Positions 1 through 10,918 of a stretch of 64,000 bases of DNA are shown here, piece by piece. How positions within the stretch are numbered: the first letter of the stretch is position 1; each line of letters starts with the position of its first letter. Both the position numbers and the translations under genes were made by a program. Source of the DNA: Chlorokybus atmophyticus (Eukaryota; Streptophyta; Chlorokybophyceae; Chlorokybales; Chlorokybaceae); NCBI GenBank assembly GCA_009103225.1, contig RHPI01002823.1, positions 62,634 to 126,633 of the forward strand, given 5' to 3'. The notes under the pieces are model-generated. The model was not told the origin of the DNA and searched no databases. It saw nothing but the letters and a program-made list of their open reading frames with translations.

Positions 1-330
1 TGTCACTTCCCGTCCTATGTCCAGCTGGGAACCAAGCTGAAGCACGCCATGGCCAGCCGCGTCCCCTGCCGACCAGAACCTCAACGTCCGACCGATACGG
101 CAACATCACTGTTGTCGAGGCGCTCAAGATGTCAGATGCCAAGCAGGTGGGGTGGGGTGGGTGGAATTCTTGACTTTGATTCGAGTAGCTGTGGGTGGGT
201 GGTGACATGACGTGATGTGCAGTATGAGGTGCTGGCAAAGGTAGCCACGGCGGTGCTGTTGACTGCCATCTAAGTTCAGGGTACCCTCTCACTCCTGTGG
301 ATGTGCGCGTCAAGTTCCGCAACGCCCTGA
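1..330 (+). CDS. Possible 3' part of an unrecognised gene (doubtful)
   Basis: Short open stretches flanked by plausible splice sites are visible. One ends at about 147 before a GTGGGG donor and reads ...DRYGNITVVEALKMSDAKQ. Another at about 222-239 reads YEVLAK. A third at about 280-350 reads ...TPVDVRVKFRNALREPNK. I could not make the reading phases join cleanly and do not recognise a family. The 5' end would lie outside the window. It could be a gene end or chance open frame. Confidence 0.2.
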
Positions 331-2653
331 GGGAACCAAACAAGGCTAGTAATCACACGCACGCATGTGCGCGCACAGCCGTATGAGGTACTTACGCAAT
401 CACTACTACATCTTGCTTTCTTCTGTGCAGTTGCTGCTACCAAATCTTTGTTTCAAAGCTACCGCAGGCGATGCCGTATGGCCACGTGCTGAGGTAGGGG
501 TCATAGCATGTGTCAACAGCTGCTTACAAGCTGCTACTATAAAAATAGTACAGGTTTGTTGCGCATAGCAGCACGATGTTTCCAGTAGTCAAGTAGATAA
601 AGGGTTCAAGGTAGTCCAAAGGTTAATGACCTCATCTTGTCCGCTGCAGTGTACAAGAACGTTGCAACACAACAGCCACCTTATTGTGTGTCCATGTATG
701 CGGTGGCGCATGCATGGATTGACCCACCTATGTCGCTCGCTCAGCGAGGCTCTGTATGTAGGCACTCTTCTGCCGGCAATGTACCTTCAATTGCACACCG
801 TCAGCTACTGCATTGGAAAAAGACAAGCAATCTGTATAGCAGCTGTGGGTTGCGTTTCTGGCAGTGCAGCCGTGTTGCAAGTAGCAGCAAGCGATGCACC
901 GCTCATATTGCAAGGCTGCCACTCTGACCTCCGGCAAGGGTAAGCCACGTGGTGCAGTATGATGTAGCAGCTGGAGCAGGCGCCTGAGTCTCCCACTCTT
1001 GTAACTTGTAGGCAGCTGTTGCGATTGTTGAGACAGCTTTATGCGCTGCGTCTTGTCACTGATACTCTGCACGCAAGGTGCAAAGGTTTTGATGTTCCAG
1101 TGTGCATGCGTGTGGTTGGCTACCGAATTGCGTGAAGTCCTCCATTAACCACAAGCTTGCCCACAATCAATCACTCTGCAACGCAATTAGCGCACCTCAT
1201 GGCGTCCTCCTTGCTTCTGACAACAATGCAAGTCAACAACTGGCAGTTGTTGACTTGTTGCATTGCTAGCAAGCAGGACAGTCGCCATCCAGGCAACACC
1301 ACCCTCTGACACTTGCACCTGTGTTGGTGCGCTGCACACAGGTGCAAGTGTCTTCAAGTGGCGGCTGTCTGTCAAGCAAGGCTGCTTGCACTCAAGTTTG
1401 CTCGGGCGGCCCTATCACTCCCCTCCATGGCGGCAATAAACACTACATCCGGTTGTGGGGCAAGCCAGTGCCCTGGCCAACGCTCCTCAGAAGAATCAAC
1501 CACCACAAGTGTGTAGAGAGGACGAGTGGGGTGAGCAGAAGTTTGAATTGGAGTCAGCACTTGTATGTGTGATGCCATGCTGCACACGGGATTGTGAGTG
1601 TGTGCGCGCGCGTCTGCAAGCAAATTGTGTACAAGCGCATGCACGCGACTGTGTGCGTGCATGTGCACAATAGCAAGCGAGCACAAGCATGGCGGTGTAC
1701 ACGTATGCGCAGTCCCCGTCTGCGCGCGAGCATGTGCGTGCGCACTCGCATGTATGCGTCAGAGTTGTGCATAAGCGTGCTGTAAGTGTGCGGAACAAGT
1801 TAGGGTCAATGCTCTTTGCAGCATCTGCTCCATTCTGCACTTTAGCTCAGCTGCACTGACACGATACTGTCATGTCAACCTGAGCTTATGCCAATCACAA
1901 ACAGTTACCTTGTTGCAATCCCTTTAGACATGGACCCGGCAAAGCCAACAACTGTCAGTGTGCTATGACAACCGCTCGTGCACTATCGCATGGCAAGCTT
2001 TCTCACGACAGGTCAGTTTTGTCTGCGAGTCTATACTCATCGCATGAGGCTTTGCTGTCAGTCCAACTTGGTTGAATTAAGTTTTAGCGTCGCAAGCGCA
2101 GGTACTGCTCGCACTAACTGGCTTGTCTGCGCAAAGGCTGACAAGCCAAGTAGTGGGAGTGCGCATGCATGTGGGGCGGGAGGGTGTAAGTGCAGCGTGT
2201 GTAACGCTGCTCCCGGTTTGAGCGTGCCAGCACACGTGCAAACCTTGAACTCAGTTGAACTCGTGTCAGTGCCTCCACCGCATGCCTCTCCTCGACATCC
2301 TCCTTTCTCCTCTCCAAGGCATTCAGCAACAGCGTTGGCGTGCACAGCATTCGGATGGACCGCCCAACACTCCAACTGTGTCAAGTTTGCTATGCCAGTA
2401 CACGCATACGAAGTGCAAGCAGCAACTGGCTGCCAGCAAGTTGCTGCTTACCCTTTGTACCACATGCAGTCTCTATCAGAAGCTGCTAGGCGAAGCTACT
2501 GCATGCCATGTAACAACAGTGACGAACGATAAAAAAATGCTGACGCACGGAGCTGCGTACGTTAGCTTCGGCTGTAACAATCTCACGATATCCTGTAGGT
2601 ACAGTAGCGCTGCCAGCTGGCAGAGTAGGCGCTGACGTGGAGAAAGCGTCAGC
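331..2653. other. Intergenic region with simple-sequence tracts
   Basis: No convincing gene is seen on either strand. The stretch 1590-1790 is dominated by alternating purine-pyrimidine sequence (TGTGCG, CATGCA, GCGCGC), like that found in the introns of this window. The short open frames here have no recognisable domains and mostly mirror low-complexity DNA. The last few hundred bases should include the promoter and 5' UTR of the gene starting at 2654. Confidence 0.5.
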
Positions 2654-5600
2654 ATGGCGGCGGCGGCGGCCGCAACCGTGGCGGCCTGGCGCTTGCTGCC
2701 GCCGTCGCCGGTGTCGATCCACGCACCTTCGCTTGGCCGCTCCGCACGCAGCAGCAGACATGCGCCTATCAGCTTGGGAGGAGGTCAGAAGCGGCGAGAC
2801 GGCAAGCAGCAGGCTGGAAGCAGGCAAGCAGGCGTCCAGCTGGTCTGGTCCGGCGCTGTGAGGTGTCACGCTGCTTCTGCGGCTGGTGCTGTCGGCAGTG
2901 ACAACGGCCATGTCGTTGACGACCATGAGCATGCCGGCCCCACGCTGGTGTGGTTTAAGCAGGACCTCCGCCTGGACGACCACCCTGGCTTCCACCGCGC
3001 CCTCAAGCAGTCAAGCAGCGGTGTCATACCAGTCTACTGCTTCGATCCAGACCTGGTGAGCAAGTCTCATTGATGGTGAATTAAGTGAGTTGTAGGTGGG
3101 ATCTTGCTGTGTTTGTCGTTTCTCACTTCGCTCACATGCACAGCTGGCGAATTGCACAGCTCCAACGCTGCGTTACCTCCACCAAAGGTACATGCAAGAG
3201 AAAGGTTGGTCGCATGCTTGAACAAGAGTAACAAGAAACAAGAAAACTACAGCCTGCATGCAAATGTTCACATTCATCCACAAATTTCCAATGAGTAATC
3301 TCCACAACAGTGTGGCGGCATTGAAAGCGAGTTTGCAAGCGTGCGGCAGCGACCTCGTTGTCCTCACCGGCCCTGCATGCGAAGCGATCCCCCGCCTCGC
3401 CCGGGACCTTGGGGCTTCCACAATCATTGCAGAAGAGGAGGCGGAGCACAGCTGGCGCCAGGTTGGTTATAGTGCTGAAGGAACAACCAGTTTCAACACT
3501 GAGCACTTCGTCTCAAACGTGCGTTTGTGTGTTGTTGTGTGTGTAGGTAGTTGGTCAGGTGGAGGATGCGGTGTCGGCAGAGGGTGTGAAAGTGAACCTT
3601 TGGCAGCTGCAACTCTTTGAAGACGACAGCACAGCTTTACCAGACAACTTCCGAGAGGTGACAGTGAGACTGTTGTTATGTAAACACGAGTGCAAATAGC
3701 AATGAGGTCAGGTACTGAGTGTTGTGTGCCTTGTTTCATAGTACGTTGCGCAGCGAAGGTCGGTGTTGCAGCCTATACCCTCGCCAGAGAGGCTCCCGCC
3801 GCTGCCTTCTTCAAGTACAGATGTGTTATCAACCCAGCTGCCGGAGCTTTCAGACCTGCACACCCTGGCTGGCTTAACTGAAGAAGAAGAAGAAGCAAGT
3901 TCATCCTCCGCACCAACCTCATCATTAGATGAGTATACCCAAGTCTGGAGAAGCTTTCGTTGTGATGGAGGCAAACTTCCAGCAACAGGTACACGCATGG
4001 CGTCACGAACCCTGTGTAGAAATTTACACAAGCGCTCACACAGACACACGCACACACAGCGTGTGCGCCGGATGCATGCGCAAATGCACATATGCACGCA
4101 CCATTCATGTTGTGCATCATGTGCAGCTCAGGTGCAAACGCCAAGCACACCTGAGTTAGCTGGAGGTGAGGACGCTGGGCGGGCGGCATTGAGTGAGTAT
4201 CTGAGGTTTCCAGCAAGGGCAACAAGACGAAGGCCCAAGCAGCGCACGCAGGGCGTGTCGTCTCCAACAAACACCTTCATGGAAGTCTTCGGCCCTGTTC
4301 TGGCCCTCGGTTGCTTGTCTAGGAGACGAGTCTTCCATCGTGCAACAAGAGCCGCAGAGGTGAGTGTCGTTTCCTCACATGTTGGCAAATTGTGTCTTTT
4401 TCACCAACGTGACTTCAACTCTTCAGGGATGGCGAAGGGCTAGGAGGAAAGCCATCATTCCTCAGAGTGTGGGTTTGCCCAGCGCGCAAGCGGCTGCTGA
4501 AACGGCCGAGTGCGGGGTGTTTCACTACTGGCTGGCGCTTCGCTCATTCCATGAAACGGAGCAGGAGAGCAGTCAGGCCAAGAAGCATTGGCGGTGGCGA
4601 GGCCTCCTCACTGAATACAGTATGCAATCATGGATATGTACTATGTAAGCCATGCAGCAGCCGACATAAGGCACTGACTTACAGTGTGTGTTGTGGTTGA
4701 TTCTCAGTGGAGGCAGGTGAGCCTGGAGCACCCTGTGTGTTGCTGGTACACGGGTGAGTGCCTTGTCTCAATTGTGCATAGTTGGCGATTGTGTGATGAT
4801 GAAGGCATGACCGTCATTGCTGTTGTGGTGTAACAGCTTTGGGGCGTTTGCTGACCATTACCGGAAGAATGTGGAGGGTTTGGCGCCGAACGCGCACGTG
4901 TTCTCGGTGACTCTCCCCGGCTTTGGACGAGCAGAGAAGCCAGCGCTGCTGTATTCGCAGGTGCTATGGATGGAGTTCCTGCGCGACTTTGTATTGCAAG
5001 TAGTTGGCGGGCCCGTCACCATAGTCGGCAACTCCATTGGCGGTATACTCATGCTTGAGTCCGTTGCTTTTGTATAGAAATGTCAAAACAGTTTGTTGGC
5101 GGACTGCAGTTGAGAAACTGTGTGCAACTGACAACTGCATGCGTGCGATGCAGAGCTTGGTGCTTGTTTGTGACACGCAACTTACTTGTGTACATTCTGT
5201 TTTATCAGGCTTCATGTCGGCGTGCTTGGCTGCTGATTGCCCTGAGCTCGTGCAATCTGTCGTGCTTTTGAACAGCGCCGGGCCCATTGTTCCAGGTTAT
5301 GCACCACCTGGCGGGTGAGTGGGTTGTTTATGCGTTGCGTGCATCAGGCAACAATATCAACACTGAGAAACACACCTATCTCCCGCAGTGCGACATTGGC
5401 TCCCGTGCACGTGACGCCCCGCAAGCCTATGATCCCGAAGCCCATGGTGATGGCCATTACCACGGGTCTTTTCCGCTACCTGGAGAAGCGCATTGAGCAG
5501 ACGCTGCGGAGGTGCTACCCTGTCAACCCCGCCGCTGTCGATGACTTCCTCATCGAGGAGATCTTCCGCGCCGCCTGTGATGCCGGCGCTGTCGGCGTCT

Positions 5601-5993
5601 TCGCCTCCGTGTTCTACCTCCCGCAGCCCAGACCACTCAACTTCCTCCTCGACGCCTGCGGCAAACCCGTCCTCATTCTTCAGGTGTTGAATTATTCTGA
5701 GTCTAGTGAGGGTTTGCGGCAACTGGAAGACTACACGCACATTGACATTAACATTGACTTGTTAACAACAGGGGCGGTTGGATCCGCTTAATGATGCCGG
5801 TGGCCGAGCCAAGGCTCTTGCCAAGGTCTGCAGGCGCGTGACGGTTCATCTGCTGGACGCCGGACACTGCCCGCACGACGAGATACCCGACGTTGTGAAC
5901 GCCAAGATATGCGAGTGGCTCTCTCAGCTGCCTGCACAAACATTGCAACAACAGTCGCTACAACAACAGCCCACTCCAGCTCTCGCAGCATAG
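2654..5993 (+). CDS. Photolyase N-terminal-domain / alpha-beta hydrolase fusion protein
   Basis: Twelve exons can be joined in phase: 2654-3055, 3144-3187, 3311-3461, 3547-3657, 3742-3988, 4127-4359, 4427-4619, 4708-4753, 4837-5042, 5209-5314, 5389-5683, 5772-5993. They encode 751 residues. The first ~100 residues are Ala/Arg/Ser-rich and resemble an organelle transit peptide. Then comes the photolyase/cryptochrome Rossmann-like domain (TLVWFKQDLRLDDHPGF, then GSDLVVLTGPACEAIPRLA). The FAD-binding helical domain of photolyases is absent. After an acidic linker and the HYWLALRSF...HWRWRGLLTEY region, an alpha/beta hydrolase follows. It has an LLVHGFGAFADHYR oxyanion loop, nucleophile elbow GNSIGG (Ser), acid in LILQGRLDPLND (Asp) and DAGHCPHDE (His). 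This matches the plant/algal architecture represented by Arabidopsis At4g25290. The catalytic triad looks intact, so it is probably an esterase/lipase-like enzyme, perhaps plastidial, rather than a DNA-repair enzyme. Substrate unknown. Confidence 0.9.
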
Positions 5994-6317
5994 CGTGCGC
6001 GCATATATGCATTGCAGCCCATGACTGCATGCGCTTAATACTAGTGCTAGTGCTGGTACATCAAAGTTAGCAGGAATGTCAGTGGCAGTACAGTCAAGGC
6101 AATGATGTACATGTACACTGCAATAAGTTGTCTGCAAGTGGTACTTTACCAAGGGCTCAACCGGTGATGTACCTACAAAAAGGTTGGCCGTGCTTAGCTG
6201 TCGCATGTGTCTTCATAACTTCTACTGGGTTGTCCGGTTTTAGACAGCTACTTCGCCAAGAGGTATACATGCTATACATGCGCGGTCACCATGCGACGGT
6301 GCTAGTCAGCACTTCCA

Positions 6318-6714
6318 TCACCACAAGCCCGCTTCATCATAGCTGATATGCGGGCCCGTTCTACACGGTGTCGCATCCTCTCCATAGGTACCGCAGCACG
6401 ACCATCGCTGCTTCCAGTTGGAGCGGCCCGTGTTGGGCCTGTCACCCTTCTTGTTGTGCAGGTAGATAACCTGCAGGTTGGAAGTCTCAGTCCAGTCGCC
6501 GTCTATGCCTTGATGAGGGGGAGAGAGGGAGCACAGGCCAGGATCACCTGTATGGATGAGTTGGTTAGTATTAGGGTTATAAACCTTAACTCATTGTGTC
6601 CATACCGTTCATGTGACCATGGAACTTGCATGCTGTTGACCCGTTTGCAGAAGGATCAAAGGGCTTCTTGCATCTCACGCACGTCTTCAACGCAGCCTTC
6701 TGCTGCTGCTTCTG
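6318..6714 (-). CDS. Small Cys/His-rich zinc-binding protein (CHORD-like pattern), 5' end unresolved
   Basis: Two exons on the minus strand join exactly in phase: about 6714-6606 and 6547-6318, around a 58-base GT-AG intron. The first encodes a basic/Gln-rich lead and TCVRCKKPFDPSANGS followed by ACKFHGH. The second encodes GDWTETSNLQVIYLHNKKGD, then NWKQRWSCCGTYGEDATPC and TGPHISYDEAGLW, then TGA. The order CxxC...CxxH...WSCC...C...H resembles the zinc ligands of CHORD-type domains but spacing differs, so I give no family name. The exon begins at an AG just after an in-frame stop, so the start codon must be in an upstream exon between about 6720 and 6830. It lies tail-on behind the kinase gene on the same strand; a common transcript is possible but not shown. 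Confidence 0.65.
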
Positions 6715-6833
6715 CTGCAGATGAGTTGGGCATTAAACAACCACGCATGTCAATACGAGGAACCTGTTGTGCATGCATGCATACCTGAGAGCAACACCGG
6801 ACTGGACGCAAGGCAGTTGGTGTAACATTCCCG

Positions 6834-8680
6834 TCACGTATGCAGCCTTTGCGCGTAGTGGTCGGGGATGAGCGGTGGCACGGGAGGCATGGAGAACGCA
6901 GCGAGCACGTCATTGTGAGTGGTGGTTGGGTGGCACACGAGCTCATCATGCGGCTTGCGTGCATGTAGGTGTGATGAGGGAGATATCGGCAGCAACTTCA
7001 AAAAATCCAATGCCGGCAGCGGCAACGGCTCTGAGGTGAAGTAAGGGTCCTGTAATGCCTCAGCTGCCGTTATCCTCTTGCTCGGGTCGTACCTGATACA
7101 CAGACACGCTTTGTCTTTGTGTACAACCATGCTCACAGGCTCAAATGCTCATGCCCACCTTAAGAACTTGTCCAGGAACTCAGCGGCTTCTTCACGCACT
7201 TCACCCCTCGGCACTATTTCAGTGCGAAGTGTGCCGCCCGAGTTTATGCTGCTGTTGTCGTCATCGGCGAACACAACCTTACCAAAATCTGGCAGGCGGG
7301 AGACTCCTGGCCACACGTCTTCGCTCGGGGACCCCAGCGCCCTCCGCACCCTGCAAAGCTGTGGCACCCATACAGAAGTTAACATACTTGTCTATGTGCA
7401 TTTAGGGAAACTACACACTGCGTTGTACCCAACAACATGACCAAAGTCCACATGCACCTGGTCAATGTCGTTGTCCCCGGGGAAGAGTGGAGCCCAAGTG
7501 AGCAGCTCGCCAAAGATGCACCCAACCTGAGAGAGGCTTCCTATTGTCATCAAACATCTCACTCTCACTGTGTGCCACAACATGGTGAAGACACACTCAC
7601 AGCCCACAGGTCGACGGCAGGGCCGTAGTGGCGAGATCCAAACAGCAGCTCAGGTGCGCGGTACCACCGCGTGGCCACCACGTGCGTGTACTTTCTGCTC
7701 TCCTCCTCCTCCTCTCCGCCCTCCTCACCACCAACAAACGGCCTAGCTAATCCCAGATCTGCCACCTACGTGGTGAAAGAGTACGTGTGCACACGCACAC
7801 ACCCACACGCACATGCGCGGGCCCGGGGGATGTACACACGCATGCATGGGCCCCCGCATGCGCACACATACACATGCACATACTCGCAAGAGTGTCACAC
7901 CTTGATGACGCCTTCGGGGCTGACGAGGACGTTGGACGGTTTGAGATCGCGATGGAGAACGCCCGCGCGGGAGTGCAGCGCCTCGACGCCGCGCAGCAGC
8001 TGCAGCAGCACGCCCTTCACTGCCGCTTCGGGCCACGCAACACGCACGGAGAGAGGAGAGGCAGACAGATCACAATCACTATGCGTAAACGGCCTCAACA
8101 CGTCCGCCAAACTCCAAGGACAAAACCTGCATGCATGCACGAGTGAGTGAATGCGTGAATGAATGATTGGTTGAATCACTGATTGGGTAACTGTATGAGT
8201 GAATGTGATATACGCATACATGAATGCATGACTGAGTGACAAGTAGGGTTGGTAGTTATGCGAATGCGACTGAGATATCCATGCACGCATGCATGTAGAG
8301 GCTGTAAGAATTGATCACTCTGTGGCGAGGACGAGGTTGGCGCCATGTGGGAAGGCGGCATGGAGGCGGAGTACGTTGGGGTGGGGCTCAGCGCGGCGCA
8401 GGGCCTGCACCTCACGGAACAGCCGCTCCGGTGGGGCGGCGGAGGACGGGTCGCCTGCAGACGACGACGACGGCAACAACACCCCCGCCCTCAGCACCTG
8501 CATGCATGTCCACAACAGCACAAGCCTCAGCAGGAGGGTGACAAAGACAGGCAATTACTAACCCCCAATGCTTGCCTTCAATGCGCGAGTCTCGCCCGTC
8601 GGTAGGTGCGTCGCCCTGTACACCGTGGAGAAAGCTCCCTCGCCAACGCGTCCCTCCCTACGGTAGTCACTCCAGGCCAT
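6834..8680 (-). CDS. CDK20: CDK20/CCRK-like protein kinase (LF2-type ciliary kinase)
   Basis: Seven minus-strand exons join in phase: 8680-8563, 8454-8319, 8126-7901, 7765-7601, 7526-7458, 7358-7159, 7092-6834. They give 390 residues. The Met at 8680 is preferred because kinase homology begins at once ([20 protein letters not shown]); an in-frame Met at 8821 would add a hydrophobic leader foreign to the family. Visible are the glycine loop, catalytic Lys (TRALKAS), HRDLKPSN catalytic loop, a DLG in place of DFG ([10 protein letters not shown]), activation segment [18 protein letters not shown], and CMGC features VGCIFGELL and [31 protein letters not shown] matches the CDK20 C-lobe closely. 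An acidic insert ([15 protein letters not shown]) sits in the activation loop. In Chlamydomonas the orthologue LF2 helps control flagellar length, so the host probably makes cilia. Orthology is inferred from motifs. Confidence 0.87.
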
Positions 8681-8939
8681 GCACTTGCACGCCAACACCG
8701 ACAACGCCGCCAACAGTACCGCCGCCACGCCCCAAACCCTAACAGATATTCCGGCGAATCTGCTGCCAAACTCGCCCGTTTTGCCAGTCCGGAGTCTTCT
8801 TTGCCCGCCTGTCGCAAACACTGCTCTCTCGCAGGGTGCGACACTACGGACTGAATTATGACCGTTGAGTGGAAAATTTGCAAAGCAAGGTTGTTAAGCT
8901 GCTGTTGGCTGCGGCGGCTGCCACGTGGCGTTGAGTGGA
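8681..8939. promoter_or_regulatory. Compact divergent intergenic region between kinase and proline-rich genes
   Basis: Only about 259 bases separate the start codon of the CDK20-like gene (minus strand, 8680) from the proposed start of the proline-rich gene (plus strand, 8940). Both promoters and 5' UTRs must lie here or in upstream non-coding exons. No clear TATA element is visible. Co-regulation is an inference from the layout. Confidence 0.45.
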
Positions 8940-10918
8940 ATGGCGGCGGCGGCGGCGTTGCCGCCAGCGGTGCCGGTGGTGCCCTCAGTGGCTGCGGCGA
9001 CGGCAGCTGCGCTGGCGCTGCGAAGACCGCGGTAAGTGATCAGCGCTGCAGCCTAGTCAGGCGCATGCAGGATATAGGTAGTTAGGGGGCCTTGCATTGG
9101 TTGAGTTGAAGCATGCACATTTTTGCTTGAAACCTCAAGTCCACTTCGCTGCCAGGTATAGTTATCAATAAATAGGTTGGTTATGCTGTTGTGCTTGCTG
9201 TTTGAGCAAAAGCATGCAGCTGTGTAAATTTTTGGGTGTGACGGAGCTACTGCTATTGTGGGATGAACTGCAAGTCATGTGCAAGCTCGCTTGCATGACA
9301 CGTCACTTTCTTGCAAATTCAGCGATGTCATGTGAGAAGAACGCACCAAAAACTCAACACCCTGCTGTTTTCAAGTATCCCCCCCCCCTATGGAATGCAC
9401 AGTGCACAAGCAGCATCGTAGAGCGTGTCTTTTGGACCTTGGCCACCCAAGCCTGGAGTTGAGAGTTAACCGCGCCATTCTGTAGGTATGAGACGTCCAA
9501 CAGCGAGTACGGACACTGGTGGCGAGCGCAGCAGCGCGAGGCCGAACGCCGTGCGGCACTCGCTCTCCAGGCCGTTGACTACACCGTCCCCCAACCCGTT
9601 GTACCAGGTAATAAGGCTCATACATACCTGCGCGCAGTCATGTCAATACACGCACACGCTTACCCACGCACACGCAAGCATGTATGCTTACATGCACTTT
9701 CGGACGCATGCGGACACACACATGCGCGAGTGCCCACTCAGTACCGCACACAGGGTTGACGCTGCAGTCCCTGCACAATGACTTCGTGGAGCTCAAACGC
9801 GACGTGGACGACCTCAAGCACGCCGTGGCATACCTGCAGGAGTACCCGCCAGCCTACCCACACCAACAATATCCACCTGCAGCACAACCCCCGCAGCTAC
9901 CACCACCACCTCCTCATCATCAACCTCACCTTCTACAGCCCAACAACAAACCTCAGATGATCGGTCCCCCACCCCCACCACAGTTACAACAGCAGCGGCC
10001 TGTTACTGCTGTTGGGCAGCCTGTTGTGACTGTCAGCCAACCCGCCAACATCAACAACAACAACCAGAGACAACTGCAGCTTGCGCCACCAGCACCTTCT
10101 CTCTCTCCTCGCGTGGGCTTGCATGACTACAACCGATACAACCGAGGCTTCGCTGATGAGTTGACCCCGCGCTCGGATGCGGCGGTGGCGGGATCAATAG
10201 CGCCCAACCAGATTGTCACGGCAGCAAGGGCGCTGCCACCACGCCCTGCAGGTGGTCGGGCAAGGCCCGCGGGGCTGCCATCTGCATCTGCATCTCCACG
10301 CACACACAGAGGGTAAGATGCGTACTCACTGTTTGACTGAGTAGTTGAACGAATGAAGTTTTTTTTATCCTAAGGTATGCGCTCGCGCACGCACACGCAT
10401 TTGCACATGCGCTTGCGCTTACGCACATGCACGCACGCACGCATACGTACACATACCCACATCATGTGACAGGAGGAGGGTGAGGGCGCCGGCTTCACCC
10501 GAGCATCCGGAGCACTTGGCTCAGCACAGCGTAGTGGTGACTGCGCAGGAGCCTCCTGAGCTGGAAAAGCGCGTATCCACTAACAGATACCCCTTCTACA
10601 AGTACTATGGTGAGGGCAATGAAGAGGCAACATGTCGTGCTGTGGGTCAGTGGTGTTGACACGATGATGTGGTTGATCTCAGGGTATGGAGGGCAAGGTG
10701 CACGCACGTCGTGGGCTCACAACTACCCGGCAGGTGCGAGTCCACAGCCCCCCGTGATGGTGGATCACACGCACGCGTCTCACAACAACATGGTGCCTCC
10801 TCCTGCTGCTTACGTCAACCACAGACTGGCGCAGTCCATGCCGGCCATGCCCTACGCCACGGCCACTGGCGCGGTCCCGAGCAAACCCAACAGCCCCGCT
10901 ATCCTCACCAACTACTGA
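8940..10918 (+). CDS. Proline/glutamine-rich protein with short helical segment, unknown function
   Basis: Five exons join in phase: 8940-9031, 9486-9607, 9754-10312, 10473-10609, 10683-10918. They give 381 residues. The N-terminus is Ala/Val-rich (MAAAAALPPAVPVV) and may be a weak hydrophobic anchor. An ordered segment follows, with YETSNSEYGHWWRAQQREAE and a predicted amphipathic/coiled-coil stretch LHNDFVELKRDVDDLKHAVA. The rest is low complexity: PPPPPHHQP, repeated Gln and Asn runs, then a conserved-looking RVSTNRYPFYKYYG and a Pro/Ala-rich tail ending SKPNSPAILTNY. I do not recognise the family. It shares a short divergent promoter region with the ciliary kinase gene. The intron at 10313-10472 is filled with GCACAC/GCATGC tracts. 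Confidence 0.7.

Noticed and set aside
1496-1840. Cys/His/Arg-rich frames on both strands near 1.5-1.8 kb
   Set aside because: They mirror alternating TG/CG simple sequence and resemble zinc proteins only superficially; there is no splice or domain support.
6656-6964. Minus-strand frame continuing from the kinase end into the zinc-protein exon
   Set aside because: It overlaps both genes in a different frame and ends within the zinc-protein exon; the phase-consistent exon pair explains the region better.
8821-8821. Upstream Met giving the kinase an N-terminal membrane helix
   Set aside because: The Met at 8680 lines up with the usual CDK20 start. The hydrophobic lead from the upstream Met is unlikely in this soluble kinase family.
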